Assembly: GCA_039923495.1 (NCBI GenBank)
Contig: JBDTCO010000080.1
Location: forward strand, 1 to 52,880
Origin: JBDTCO01 sp039923495
GTDB lineage: Bacteria; Myxococcota_A; Polyangia; Palsa-1104
Direction: 5' to 3'
Length of the DNA: 52,880 nucleotides
Both the position numbers and the translations under genes were made by a program. Shown here in pieces: positions 33,470-44,299 of this stretch. Numbering within the stretch: position 1 is the first letter of the stretch; each line of letters begins with the position of its first letter. A model generated the notes under the pieces. It had not been told where the DNA came from and did no database searches. It was given only the letters and a program-made list of their open reading frames with translations.

Positions 33470-34983
33470 CCGAGGCGCTCGGCTGCGAACACGTCTCGAA
33501 GCGCTACGGCGAGACCGTCGCCAACCGCGATGTCTCTATCTCGGTGAAGAAGGGGAGTGCACACGCGCTCGTCGGGGAAAATGGCGCGGGCAAGTCCACG
33601 CTGATGCGCATCCTCTATGGGCTCGAGCGCGCCGACGAGGGCCAGGTGCGAGTCGGTGGCGAGGTGGTGCGCCCGAGCGTGGAGCTCTCGCTCGAGCGGG
33701 GCGTCGGCATGGTGCATCAGCACTTCATGCTCGTGCCCACGCTCACGGTGGCCGAGAACGTCGTGCTCGGGCGCGAGCCGCGGCGTGGACCACTCGTGGA
33801 CCTCAAGCGCGCCGAGCGAGAGCTCGCGGCCGTGGCGGAGCGCTACAAGCTGTCCGTAGATCCGAAGCGTCTGGTGGGCGACCTGTCAGTCGGAGAGGCG
33901 CAGCGCGTCGAGATCTTGAAGGTGCTGTATCGCGGCGCGCGCACGCTCATCCTCGACGAGCCCACGGCCATGCTCACGCCGCCCGAGGTGGACCAGCTCA
34001 TCGCGATGCTGCGCGGGCTCGTCGCCGGCGGCGACACGGTGCTCATCGTCACGCACAAGCTTGGCGAGGTGCTCGCGCTCGCCGACGAGATCACGGTGCT
34101 GCGTCGCGGTGAGGTCGTGGACCGTCGGTCGACGGACGGGCTCTCGGCAGCGTCGCTGGGGCAGGCGCTCGTGGGGCGCTCGCTGCCCGCGCTGCCGAAG
34201 CGCACCCGCGCGATCGAGGCGGGTGAGCGGCTGCGGCTCGCGGACGTCGCCATCGATCGCGAGGACGGCACACGCGCGCTCGACGGGCTGTCGCTCACCG
34301 TGGCACCGGGGGAGATCCTCGGCGTCGCGGGCGTGGAGGGCAACGGCCAGCGCGAGCTCGCGGCCGTGGCTGCGGGCCTCTTGCGCCCCGCGCGTGGCAG
34401 CGTGCACATGGGTGGACGCGACGCGACGCGCCTCGACGTCGCCGAGCGACACGCGCTCGGCCTCGGCTTCGTCCCAGAAGATCGCCACGAGGAGGGCCTG
34501 CTCCTCGATGCACCGCTGTGGGAGAGCTATTACCTCGGGCGCGAGGCCGCGTACGGATCGTCGATGGTGATCCCGCAGGCGCTCGTGGTCGAGGACGCGG
34601 CGAAGAAGATGGCCACCTTCGACGTGCGTCCCGCCGATCCCTGGGCGCACGCGCGCGGCCTCTCGGGTGGCAACCAGCAGAAGGTGCTACTGCTCCGTGA
34701 GCTCGCGCGGAGGCCGACGACGCTCGTGTGCGCGCAGCCCACCCGTGGCGTCGACATCGGTGCGATCGCCGAGATCCACGCGAGCCTGCTCGCGCTCGCC
34801 GACGAGGGCGCCGGCATCCTGCTCGTGTCGGCGGAGCTAGACGAGATCTTCGCCATCGCAGATCGCGTCGTCGTGCTCTACCGCGGCAAGCTCGTGCTCG
34901 AGCAGGCCCTCGGCGCAGGCGACGATCGCGACGCGCTGCGGGCCCGCATTGGAGGCGCGATGCTCGGCGTCGCGCACACGTGA
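33466..34983 (+). CDS. Nucleoside-type ABC transporter ATP-binding protein (two NBDs)
   Basis: 505 residues from a GTG. Two ABC domains in tandem. The first has GENGAGKSTLMRILYGL, a modified signature LSVGEAQRVEILK and LILDEPTAML. The second has a degenerate Walker A (GVEGNGQRELAA), signature LSGGNQQKVLLLREL and the family-typical AQPTRGVDIGA, where Gln replaces the catalytic Glu. This asymmetry is normal for RbsA/NupA-type importers. It works with the BMP protein and the two permeases downstream and sits at the inner membrane. Confidence 0.92.
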
Positions 34984-36011
34984 AGCGCCTCGATCGCATC
35001 GCGCTGTGGCTCGTGCCGCTCCTCGGGGCACTCCTCGTCACGAGCATCCTCATCCGCGCGGCGGGGCGCTCGCCGGCGGAGATCTACCGGCTGCTGATCA
35101 TCGGCACGTGGGGCAACGCGTACGGCATCGGCCAGGTGCTCTTCAAGGCCACGCCACTCCTTTTCACCGGGCTCTCGGTCGCGCTCGCGCAGCGCGCCGG
35201 ACTCTTCAACGTCGGGGCGGAAGGGCAGATCACCGTCGGTGCGTTCGCCGCGGGCCTGTGCGGCGCGTACCTCCCAGCGGGTACGCCCGCGCTCCTGGCC
35301 GTGCCCGCGTGCCTCGTATGTGCGGCGCTCGGCGGCGCGCTCGTCGGGGTGGTGCCGGGCTGGATGAAGGCGCGTCGCGGTGCGCACGAGGTCATCACCA
35401 CCATCATGCTCAACTTCGTCGTGCGTGCCGCGATGGTCGGCCTCGGAGCGCTCGTGTTCGAGCGCGAGAGCGTGCACACGAAGCCCATCATCGCGGGCGC
35501 GCGACTCGCGCGCTTGTCGGGCTTCGTCGCGCCGCTGCGGGGATCGGCCGCGAACCTCGGCCTGGTCGTGGCGCTGGTCGTCGTTGGCGCGACCGTCTGG
35601 TGGGTCGAGCGCACGCGCGTAGGCTTCCACCTGCGCGCGGTCGGTGCGCAGCCGAAGGTGGCCCGCGCGGCCGGTCTCGATCCGGCGCGCATCACGATCC
35701 TCGCGTTCGTGCTCGCGGGCGCCATCGCGGGCCTCGGCGGCGCCAACTTCGTGCTCGGCTACAAGTACTACTACGAGGACGGCTTCTCCGGCGGCGTCGG
35801 CTTCGTCGGCATCGCCGTCGCCGTGCTCGGGGGCCTTCATCCGGTGAAGCTCATCGCTGCAGCGCTGCTGTTCGGTACGCTCGCGCAGGGCGCGCTGGCC
35901 GTGAACGCGGTCTGCCCGAAGGAGATCATCGACGTCCTGCAAGCGGTGCTCATCATCGCGGCGGCCGTCACCACGGCGGCGCAGCTGCGAGCGGGACGGA
36001 CGTCATCATGA
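34980..36011 (+). CDS. Nucleoside-type ABC transporter permease 1
   Basis: 343 residues from a GTG overlapping the ATPase stop. About ten hydrophobic helices, with ATPLLFTGLSVALAQRAGLF, NVGAEGQITVGAFAAG and KARRGAHEVITTIMLNFV typical of BPD_transp_2 permeases of the BMP/nucleoside class (NupB-like). The cytoplasmic loop GFHLRAVGAQPKVARAAGL contacts the ATPase. It partners with permease 2 as a heterodimeric channel. Confidence 0.92.
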   Translation: MKRLDRIALWLVPLLGALLVTSILIRAAGRSPAEIYRLLIIGTWGNAYGIGQVLFKATPLLFTGLSVALAQRAGLFNVGAEGQITVGAFAAGLCGAYLPAGTPALLAVPACLVCAALGGALVGVVPGWMKARRGAHEVITTIMLNFVVRAAMVGLGALVFERESVHTKPIIAGARLARLSGFVAPLRGSAANLGLVVALVVVGATVWWVERTRVGFHLRAVGAQPKVARAAGLDPARITILAFVLAGAIAGLGGANFVLGYKYYYEDGFSGGVGFVGIAVAVLGGLHPVKLIAAALLFGTLAQGALAVNAVCPKEIIDVLQAVLIIAAAVTTAAQLRAGRTSS

Positions 36012-36919
36012 TCCTGCTCGTCGCCTTCGTCGCTGCGCTCGTGCGCATCTCCGTGCCGTATGCGCTCGCTGCGCTCGGCGGCACGATGTCGGAGAAGTCC
36101 GGCGTCGTGCAGATCGCGCTCGAGGGCATGCTCCTCGTCGGCGCGTTCTCGGCCGTCGTGAGCGCAGATGCCACCGGCTCCGCCACGCTCGGCATCGTCG
36201 GGGGTGCGCTCGCGGGCGGATTGCTCGCGCTCGTGTACGCGCTCGTCGTGCTGTGGCTCTCGACCGATCAGATCGTCACGGGCGTGGCCATCAACCTGCT
36301 CGCCGACGGGCTCACGCGCTACCTGCTCAAGGTCCGCTACGACAGCGCGTCGAACTCGCCGCGCGTCGAGGCGCTGTCCATCCACCCGCTCGTGCACGGT
36401 GGCGAGCTCGTCGAGGCGCTCACCCACCCGCTCGTGCTCGGGACCATCGGGCTCTGCTTCCTCGTTGCGTTCATCCTCAAACGCACGGTGTTCGGGCTGC
36501 GGCTGCGCGCGGTCGGCGAGCACCCGGACGCCGCGCGGACGCTCGGGGTGGATCCGCGGCGCGTGCGTCTGTTCGCGCTGGTGATCGGAGGACTGCTCGC
36601 GGGCGCGGGCGGTGCGTACCTCGCGGCGGAGCAGCGGCAGTTCGTCTCGGGGATGTCGGCGGGCCGTGGCTACATCGCGCTCGCGGCGATGATCTTCGGT
36701 CGGTGGCGCGTGTGGCCTGCCGTCGCTGCGTGCCTGCTGTTCGGGGCGGCCGAAGCGTTGCAGATCCGCATGCAGACGCAGGGCGGCCTCCTGCCCGGCT
36801 GGGCCGTGCAGATGCTCCCCTACGTGCTGACGCTCGTCGTCCTCGGAGTCGCTGGCAAAGGCAAGCGCAGGGGCCACGGCGGAGGCAACGCACCGGCCGC
36901 GCTCGGCAAATCTCTGTGA
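36008..36919 (+). CDS. Nucleoside-type ABC transporter permease 2
   Basis: 303 residues from the ATG at 36008, overlapping the stop of permease 1 (ATGA). BPD_transp_2 family: ALGGTMSEKSGVVQIALEGM, TDQIVTGVAINLLADGLTRY and GLRLRAVGEHPDAARTLGV, as in NupC/YufQ-like proteins. The C-terminus is a charged Lys/Arg/Gly tail. Last gene of the operon; no terminator hairpin is obvious after it. Confidence 0.92.
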   Translation: MILLVAFVAALVRISVPYALAALGGTMSEKSGVVQIALEGMLLVGAFSAVVSADATGSATLGIVGGALAGGLLALVYALVVLWLSTDQIVTGVAINLLADGLTRYLLKVRYDSASNSPRVEALSIHPLVHGGELVEALTHPLVLGTIGLCFLVAFILKRTVFGLRLRAVGEHPDAARTLGVDPRRVRLFALVIGGLLAGAGGAYLAAEQRQFVSGMSAGRGYIALAAMIFGRWRVWPAVAACLLFGAAEALQIRMQTQGGLLPGWAVQMLPYVLTLVVLGVAGKGKRRGHGGGNAPAALGKSL

Positions 36920-36938
36920 AATCGCTCCCGCATGCGGC

Positions 36939-37000
36939 TATAAAACAGCTGCTAACCCGGCGCTAACCTTGACGCCTTGCTCGTCGGGCGTGTAACAATC
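36939..37000 (+). promoter_or_regulatory. Candidate promoter region of the RomR-like gene
   Basis: In the 120-base gap before 37040: TATAAAA at 36939-36945, then two direct repeats GCTAACC at 36951-36957 and 36962-36968 (11-bp period). Immediately after these, TTGACG (36969-36974) is followed by TAACAAT (36993-36999), a plausible -35/-10 pair with an 18-base spacer. The phased repeats abut the -35, a position used by activators such as OmpR-type regulators. AGAGG near 37024 could serve as ribosome binding site. Confidence 0.45.
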
Positions 37001-37039
37001 GAGCGCCGCGCCGCCACAACCCAAGAGGCCCACCGCCCC

Positions 37040-38230
37040 ATGCCCAAGCAGATCCTGCTCGTCGACGACAGCGTCACCATTGCCCGCGTGGTCGAGATCA
37101 CCTTCGCGCAGGAAGACTTCGCGATCACTGTCGCCAAGACGGCCGACGAAGGCATCGCCAAGGCGAAGCAGCTCCACCCAGACCTCGTCCTCGTCGACAT
37201 CACGCTCTCCGGCAAGACCGGCTACGACATCGTCTCGGCGATCCGCGAGGACGCCGCGCTCTCGAAGACCGCGTGCCTGGTGCTCGCCGGGAACTTCGCG
37301 CCGTACGACGAGGCGAAGGGCAGCGCCGCGGGTTGCGATGGGTACATCGTGAAGCCCTTCGAGACGCAGCCACTCATCGACAAGGCGAAGGAGGTCATCG
37401 CACACCGTAGCGGTGGCGCCGTGCATGCACCGGTCGCTCCCGTCGCTGCGCCTGCGCCTGCGCCGGTCTCGGCGCGTCCGGGCGTCGAGTCGCTGTCGAA
37501 GCCACTGTCCACCGTTGCTGCCGAGACGTCGGCCCGCATGTCGGCGATGCCCGCTGCGCCTGCCCCGCTGACGCCCATCACGCCGCCCGTCGCTGCCGCC
37601 CAGCCTGTCGTCGCGCAGCGTCCGACACCAAAGGCCACGCTCATGGGCATCCCGGTCGTGAACCCGGCGACGATCGCTCCGCCTGCGGTGCCTGCGGCGC
37701 AGCCGGTCTCCTCGCCAAACGTGCTGCGTCCACCGGCTGCGGTCGCAGCCCCCGTCGCTGCGCCAGCGCCCATCATTGCACCCAGGCCCATCGAGGTGCC
37801 GAGGCCGGTGCCGATCCACGTCGAGGCGCCGAGGGTCCCCGTCGCACCGCCCCGTGCCGTGGCAACGCCGAACGTGCTGCGTCCGCCCGCCGCTGCGCAC
37901 ACCATTCCGACAAACGTCCCGCAGATGCCGCGCCCATCTTTGGTGCCTGGTGTCGCGACGCCGTCGCCGCGCGCTGCCGAGGCGCCGCAGCCGGTGCGCA
38001 ACGAGGTCACGCCGCCCACCGGCGCACCGGCTCACATGGCTGGGATGGTGAGCGCCGTCGCCGATCGCGTCCCCGCGGCGATCTCCGCCAGGGGCCCCGA
38101 GTATGAAGCCATCGCCAAGCTCTCGCGCGAGGTCATCGAGCAGATCGTATGGGAGGTCGTGCCGGAGCTCGCCGAAACCATCATCCGCGCCGAGCTCGAC
38201 CGCCTCGTTCGCGAGCGTCAGAATGCTTGA
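37040..38230 (+). CDS. RomR-like response regulator (receiver, disordered linker, conserved C-terminal helix)
   Basis: 396 residues from the ATG at 37040. The receiver domain (about 3-118) has the acidic pair in LLVDDS, phospho-acceptor Asp53 in LVDITLSGKTGYD and Lys in IVKPFE. Residues about 130-335 are a long Pro/Ala/Val-rich disordered linker with repeated RPPAA and NVLRPPAA elements. The C-terminal helix (AIAKLSREVIEQIVWEVVPELA, split: LSREVIEQIVWEVVPE, LAETIIRAELDRL) closely resembles the conserved end of M. xanthus RomR, which also has Asp53 and a Pro-rich middle. RomR guides polar placement of MglA and links it to the Frz system. There is no DNA-binding domain. The resemblance is from memory of the family. 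Confidence 0.78.
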   Translation: MPKQILLVDDSVTIARVVEITFAQEDFAITVAKTADEGIAKAKQLHPDLVLVDITLSGKTGYDIVSAIREDAALSKTACLVLAGNFAPYDEAKGSAAGCDGYIVKPFETQPLIDKAKEVIAHRSGGAVHAPVAPVAAPAPAPVSARPGVESLSKPLSTVAAETSARMSAMPAAPAPLTPITPPVAAAQPVVAQRPTPKATLMGIPVVNPATIAPPAVPAAQPVSSPNVLRPPAAVAAPVAAPAPIIAPRPIEVPRPVPIHVEAPRVPVAPPRAVATPNVLRPPAAAHTIPTNVPQMPRPSLVPGVATPSPRAAEAPQPVRNEVTPPTGAPAHMAGMVSAVADRVPAAISARGPEYEAIAKLSREVIEQIVWEVVPELAETIIRAELDRLVRERQNA

Positions 38231-38270
38231 TCGTCCCGCGTAAGCAGCACTGACGTTCGGAACCACGAAA

Positions 38271-38314
38271 AAGGGGCGGTCGCCGCGCAAGACGCGAGCG
38301 ACCGCTTCCCGTTT
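38271..38314 (+). terminator. Hairpin between the RomR-like gene and valS, possible terminator
   Basis: GCGGTCGC (38276-38283) pairs perfectly with GCGACCGC (38298-38305) around a 14-base loop. The arms extend by GGG/CCC with a small bulge, flanked by A-rich sequence upstream (38267-38272) and GTTT downstream. The T-run is short, so termination may be weak. No T-box specifier or T-box sequence is visible in the leader of valS. Confidence 0.5.
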
Positions 38315-38336
38315 GAAGCCCCGGAAGGGCCTGCAC

Positions 38337-41138
38337 ATGACCGACATCCAGAAGTCCTACGACCCCGCCGCCGTCGAGCAGAAGTGGTATCGCTTCTGGC
38401 AGGAGCAGGGCTACTTCCACGGCGACGCGGCGACGCCGAAGGCGCCGTTCTCCATCGTCATCCCGCCGCCCAACGTCACGGGCGCGCTGCACATGGGGCA
38501 CGCGCTGTTCGTGACGATCCAGGACCTCCTCATCCGCTGGCGTCGCATGGGCGCGTACAACGCGATGTGGCTGCCTGGCACCGATCACGCAGGCATCGCC
38601 ACGCAACTCGTCGTCGAGCGACAGCTGAAGGCGAAGGAGGGCATCACGCGCCAGGACCTCGGGCGCGAGGCGTTCCTCGCTCGTGTCTGGGAGTGGAAGG
38701 AGAAAAATGGCGGTCGGATCATCGAGCAGATGAAGGTGCTCGGCGCCTCGTGCGACTGGGAGCGCGAGCGCTTCACGATGGATCCAGGGCTGTCGAAGGC
38801 GGTCATCGAGGCCTTCGTGCGCCTGCACGAGGACGGCCTCGTCTACCGCGCCGAGCGGCTCATCAACTGGTGCTCGGCCTGCAACACGGCGCTCTCGGAT
38901 CTCGAGGTCGAGCATGAGGAGACCAAGGGCTCGATCTGGCGCATCGCGTATCCCATCGTGGGCACGAACGAAAAGCTCGTCGTCGCCACCACGCGTCCCG
39001 AGACGATGCTCGGCGATACGGCCGTCGCGGTGCACCCTGACGACGCGCGCTTCAATAAGTACATCGGTAAGGAGCTCCTGCTTCCGCTGTCGGGACGTCG
39101 GATCCCGATCATCGGCGACGCGGTGCTCGTCGACATGGAGTTCGGCACCGGTGCGGTGAAGGTCACGCCCGCGCACGACTTCAACGACTTCGAGACGGGG
39201 CTTCGCCACAAGCTGCCGATGATCTCGATCATCGATCAGCAGGGGAAGCTGAACGCGGAGGTCCCCGAGAAGTACCGCGGGCTCGCGGTGCCGGAGGCAC
39301 GCAAGGTCGTGCTCGCCGATCTCGAGGCAGCCGGTCTGCTCGTCGGCGAAGATCCGCACACGCTGTCGGTCGGCCGTTGCCAGCGTTCGAGCACCATCGT
39401 CGAGCCGCTGCTCTCGCTGCAGTGGTTCGTGAAGTCGGAGCCGCTGGCGAAGCCGGCCATCGAGGCCGTCGAGAGCGGCAAGACCAAGTTCGTCCCGGAG
39501 ATGTGGACGAAGACGTACATGCACTGGATGACCAACATCAAGGACTGGTGCATCTCGCGCCAGCTGTGGTGGGGGCACCGCATCCCCGTCTGGTACGCGC
39601 CCGAGGACTCGTCGAAGTTCTGGGTCGCGCGTTCGGCCGAGGAGGCCTTCGAGAAGGCAGGGCGCACGGACCTCGTGCAGGACGAGGATGTCCTCGACAC
39701 CTGGTTCTCGTCGGCGCTGTGGCCGTTCTCGACGCTCGGCTGGCCGGAGATGACGAAGGAGCTCAAGACCTTCTATCCGACCGCCGTCATGGAGACGGGC
39801 TACGACATCCTCTTCTTCTGGGTCGCCCGGATGATGATGATGGGCCTTTACTTCATGAAGAAGGTGCCGTTCCGCACCGTCTACTTGCACGCCATCGTCG
39901 TCGACGAGAACGGCGACAAGATGTCGAAGGTGAAGGGCAACGTCATCGATCCGCTCGACGTGGTCTACGGCGCCACGCGACAGCAGCTCCTCGACAAGGG
40001 CAAGGACGGCCTCGCGCCGCCCGAGGCGCTCAAGCACATCGAGCGCAGCTTCCCCGACGGCATCCCTTCTTCGGGTGCCGATGCGCTCCGCTTCACGCTC
40101 GCGTCGATGGCCGCGCAGGGACGCAACATCCGGCTCGCGTTGCCGCGCGTCGAGGGCTACCGCAACTTCTGCAACAAGCTGTGGAACGCGGCGCGCTTCG
40201 CCCAGCGTCACTTCCCAGGCTTCGACGCCGATCGCTTCGGCGACGCGCTGCGTGACAGCCGCGAGACGGCTGCGCTCGGGCTCGCCGATCGCTGGATCCT
40301 CTCGCGCCTCCAGCGCACGTCCGCCGAGGTCGACACGGCGCTCGAGGCGTTCCGCATCAACGAGGCCGCGCAGGCGATCTATCGCTTCGTGTGGAGCGAG
40401 CTGTGCGACTGGTACATCGAGCTCGTGAAGCCGGTGCTCTACGACGAGAGCAACGAGGTCTCCTCGCACAAGGCCAAGCGCGCCGTGCAGGGCTCGCTCG
40501 CGATGTCGCTCGAGACGGCGTGCCGTCTCCTGCACCCCATCATGCCGTTCATCACCGAGGAGATCTGGCAGAACCTCCCCAAGGCGACGGGCACGCCGGG
40601 CTCAATCATGATCACGATGTACCCGGTCTCCGATGCGAGCCTCATCGACGAGGAGGCCGAGAAGATCATCGAGACCATCAAGGACTTCGCGATCGCCGTG
40701 CGTGCGCTCAGGGCGGAGTACTCGGTGCCACCGTCGCAGCCGGTCGACGTCACGCTCCTGTTCGCCGACGCCGCCACCCACGAGCTCGTGAAGAAGTACG
40801 AGCCTGTCCTCCGCACCGCCGTGAAGATCGGCACGCTCGCCCTCGCGGATGGGGGCGAGCCGCCGACGGGCACGGTCGTCTCCGTCATCGGCGGTGCGCA
40901 GGTCTGCGTTCACCTCAAGGGGCAGATCGACGTCCCGGCCGAGCGCGTGCGCATCGAGCGCGATCTCGCGAAGACCGAGAAGGAGCGCGGCGGCATCGCG
41001 GGGCGCCTGGGCAACGCGGCATTCGTCGACAAGGCGCCCGCTGCGGTCGTCGAGAAAGAGCGCGAGAAGCTCGCCGAGCTCGACGAGCGCCGGACGCGTC
41101 TCCAGCAGAGCCTCATCAGGCTCGCGGCGCTGGCGTAA
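38337..41138 (+). CDS. valS: Valyl-tRNA synthetase
   Basis: 933 residues from the ATG at 38337; a TTG at 38313 would add 8 residues. Class I HIGH motif as HMGH (52-55) in PPPNVTGALHMGH, editing-domain segments (TTRPETMLGDTAVAVHP, and the GTGAVKVTPAHDFND region), and the KMSKS loop as KMSKV (528-532). The anticodon-binding region WSELCDWYIELVKP and a C-terminal coiled-coil arm (about 870-930) follow. It charges tRNA-Val and edits Thr in the cytoplasm. Val in the last KMSKS position is unusual (Ser or Thr is commoner) but the two lysines are kept. Confidence 0.97.
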   Translation: MTDIQKSYDPAAVEQKWYRFWQEQGYFHGDAATPKAPFSIVIPPPNVTGALHMGHALFVTIQDLLIRWRRMGAYNAMWLPGTDHAGIATQLVVERQLKAKEGITRQDLGREAFLARVWEWKEKNGGRIIEQMKVLGASCDWERERFTMDPGLSKAVIEAFVRLHEDGLVYRAERLINWCSACNTALSDLEVEHEETKGSIWRIAYPIVGTNEKLVVATTRPETMLGDTAVAVHPDDARFNKYIGKELLLPLSGRRIPIIGDAVLVDMEFGTGAVKVTPAHDFNDFETGLRHKLPMISIIDQQGKLNAEVPEKYRGLAVPEARKVVLADLEAAGLLVGEDPHTLSVGRCQRSSTIVEPLLSLQWFVKSEPLAKPAIEAVESGKTKFVPEMWTKTYMHWMTNIKDWCISRQLWWGHRIPVWYAPEDSSKFWVARSAEEAFEKAGRTDLVQDEDVLDTWFSSALWPFSTLGWPEMTKELKTFYPTAVMETGYDILFFWVARMMMMGLYFMKKVPFRTVYLHAIVVDENGDKMSKVKGNVIDPLDVVYGATRQQLLDKGKDGLAPPEALKHIERSFPDGIPSSGADALRFTLASMAAQGRNIRLALPRVEGYRNFCNKLWNAARFAQRHFPGFDADRFGDALRDSRETAALGLADRWILSRLQRTSAEVDTALEAFRINEAAQAIYRFVWSELCDWYIELVKPVLYDESNEVSSHKAKRAVQGSLAMSLETACRLLHPIMPFITEEIWQNLPKATGTPGSIMITMYPVSDASLIDEEAEKIIETIKDFAIAVRALRAEYSVPPSQPVDVTLLFADAATHELVKKYEPVLRTAVKIGTLALADGGEPPTGTVVSVIGGAQVCVHLKGQIDVPAERVRIERDLAKTEKERGGIAGRLGNAAFVDKAPAAVVEKEREKLAELDERRTRLQQSLIRLAALA

Positions 41139-41140
41139 AG

Positions 41141-41707
41141 ATGGCCGAGCTGCGCGTCCACGCTCGTGACACGGCGCTGGTGCTGGTCGACGTCCAGGCT
41201 CGGCTCGCGGCTGCGATGCCGGTCGAGGCGTTCGCCGCGATGACGCGCAACATCGTCACGCTCATCGCGACGGCCGCGCGGCTCAACCTGCCCGTGCTCG
41301 TGAGCGAGCAGTACCCGAACGGCCTCGGGCGCACCATCCCGGTGCTCAACGAGGCCGTGGGGAAGCTGCAGCCCGCGGCGCTGTACCTCGAGAAGAACAC
41401 GTTCTCGCTCGCCGACGAGCCGCTGTTCCAGACGTTCCTCGGCCACGGCAAGCGCACGCTCGTGATGGTCGGCATGGAGGCGCACATCTGCGTCTACCAG
41501 TCGGCGCGCGCGCTCGCGCAGCGTGGCTACTCGGTGCACGTTCCCGTCGATGCGGTCATCTCGCGCACCGAGGCGAACCATCGCGTCGGGCTCGACCTCA
41601 TCGCGCGCGCCGGCTGCATCCCCACCTCCACCGAGACGGTTCTGTTCGACCTCCTCGAGCGCGCCGGCACCGAAGCGTTCAAGTTGCTCTCGCGGCTCGT
41701 GAAGTGA
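41141..41707 (+). CDS. Isochorismatase-family cysteine hydrolase
   Basis: 188 residues, starting 2 bases after valS, so probably cotranscribed. The catalytic triad of the family is present: Asp17 in LVLVDVQ, Lys85 in YLEKNTFS and Cys117 in EAHICVYQSA. The pattern SEQYPNGLGRT is typical of the ISOC1/ISOC2 and YcaC-like subgroup. These enzymes hydrolyse amides, ureides or related groups; the substrate cannot be inferred. No signal peptide. Confidence 0.88.
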   Translation: MAELRVHARDTALVLVDVQARLAAAMPVEAFAAMTRNIVTLIATAARLNLPVLVSEQYPNGLGRTIPVLNEAVGKLQPAALYLEKNTFSLADEPLFQTFLGHGKRTLVMVGMEAHICVYQSARALAQRGYSVHVPVDAVISRTEANHRVGLDLIARAGCIPTSTETVLFDLLERAGTEAFKLLSRLVK

Positions 41708-41772
41708 GTGGTCTGCGTCAACGCACGCTGCGCAGCCGTGACCATCGGTGGCCATCGTGAGACGATGACGTC

Positions 41773-43310
<1,538 letters not shown>

Positions 43311-43314
<4 letters not shown>

Positions 43315-44249
43315 TGCAGGGATTCCGTATCGCTCTCGTCGCGCTCGTGCTCGCCGCAGTGGTCGCACCGGCCTCCGCGGCACCACCACCGGGACCGCCC
43401 GAGGCGAGCCCGACCGACGTCGGCAAGCGCCACTTCCAGCAGGCCATCGCGCTGTACAACGACGGCAACTTCAGCGCCGCGCTCGCCGAGTTCCAGGCGG
43501 CCTACGGCGTCCGGCCGGTGCCGAGCATCCTTTACAACATCGGGCTGACCTACAAAGCCCTGTTCCTCTACAACGACGCGATCCGTACGCTCGAGCAGTA
43601 CCTCGTCGACGAGAAGGCGATCCCCGCCGAGCGTCGTGCGGAGGCCAACCAGCTCATCGTGGAGATGCGCTCCTTGCTCGCGGACGTGACGCTCACCATC
43701 TCGCCCGACGGTGCCGAGGTGAAGCTCGACAACCGCATCATCGGCACGGCGCCCATGCAGAAGTACGCGATCGCCGCGGGTCGCCACGTCCTCGAGGTCA
43801 CACGCGACGGGTACGTGAGCCGCTCGAAGGAGCTCATGGTCACCGCTGGCGTGCCGCTGACGATCGCGGTGGACCTGCACGTCGTGCCGAAGACGGGTCG
43901 CGTGCGCGTCGTCGTCGAGCCAACGAGCGCCACCGTGCGGTTCGACGGTCGTCTCGTGAAGCCGCCGCTCGATCTCGAGCTCCCGCTGGGCGGCCACACG
44001 CTCGAGGCCAGCTCCAAGGGCTACATCACGCATCGTGAGGAGGTCAGCGTCGCGGCGGAGCAGACCCGCGAGATCTCGCTTCACCTCGACAGGCCGCCGC
44101 TGTACAAGCGCGCGTCGTTCTGGGTGCCGCTCGCGGTCAGCGTCGTCGTCGTGGCGGGGATCGCAACCGGGCTGGCCGTCGGGCTCACGAACCGCGACGA
44201 TCGCCTCAACGGCACGCTGCCGCCGTATCGCGCGGGCATCGGTCAGTAA
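43311..44249 (+). CDS. Exported TPR/PEGA protein with C-terminal membrane helix
   Basis: 312 residues from an ATGATG that overlaps the kinase stop (a second ATG is at 43314). Signal peptide to about 24. TPR-like helices (about 38-120: KRHFQQAIALYNDGNFSAAL, PSILYNIGLTYKAL) are followed by two PEGA domains (about 125-195 and 200-265). Each PEGA has the typical start (LTISPDGAEVKLDNRIIG; RVVVEPTSATVRFDGRLV). One hydrophobic helix (about 276-297) lies near the C-terminus. It is anchored in the inner membrane facing the periplasm, and shares PEGA modules with the coupled kinase, which points to a common ligand or complex. Confidence 0.88.
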
Positions 44250-44299
44250 ACAGGTCTTTTTGACCGGCCAGATACGATGACGAATACTCGGCGCCGCTG

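Noticed and set aside
38231..38336. T-box riboswitch in front of valS
   Set aside because: No T-box core sequence or specifier loop can be found; only one simple hairpin is present.
38181..40535. 784-codon minus-strand open frame opposite valS
   Set aside because: Same explanation; valS on the other strand is unambiguous.
44241..44267. Terminator-like hairpin after the TPR/PEGA gene
   Set aside because: CGGTCA/TGACCG is only 6 bp with a 15-base loop and the T-run lies inside the loop, so it does not fit an intrinsic terminator.
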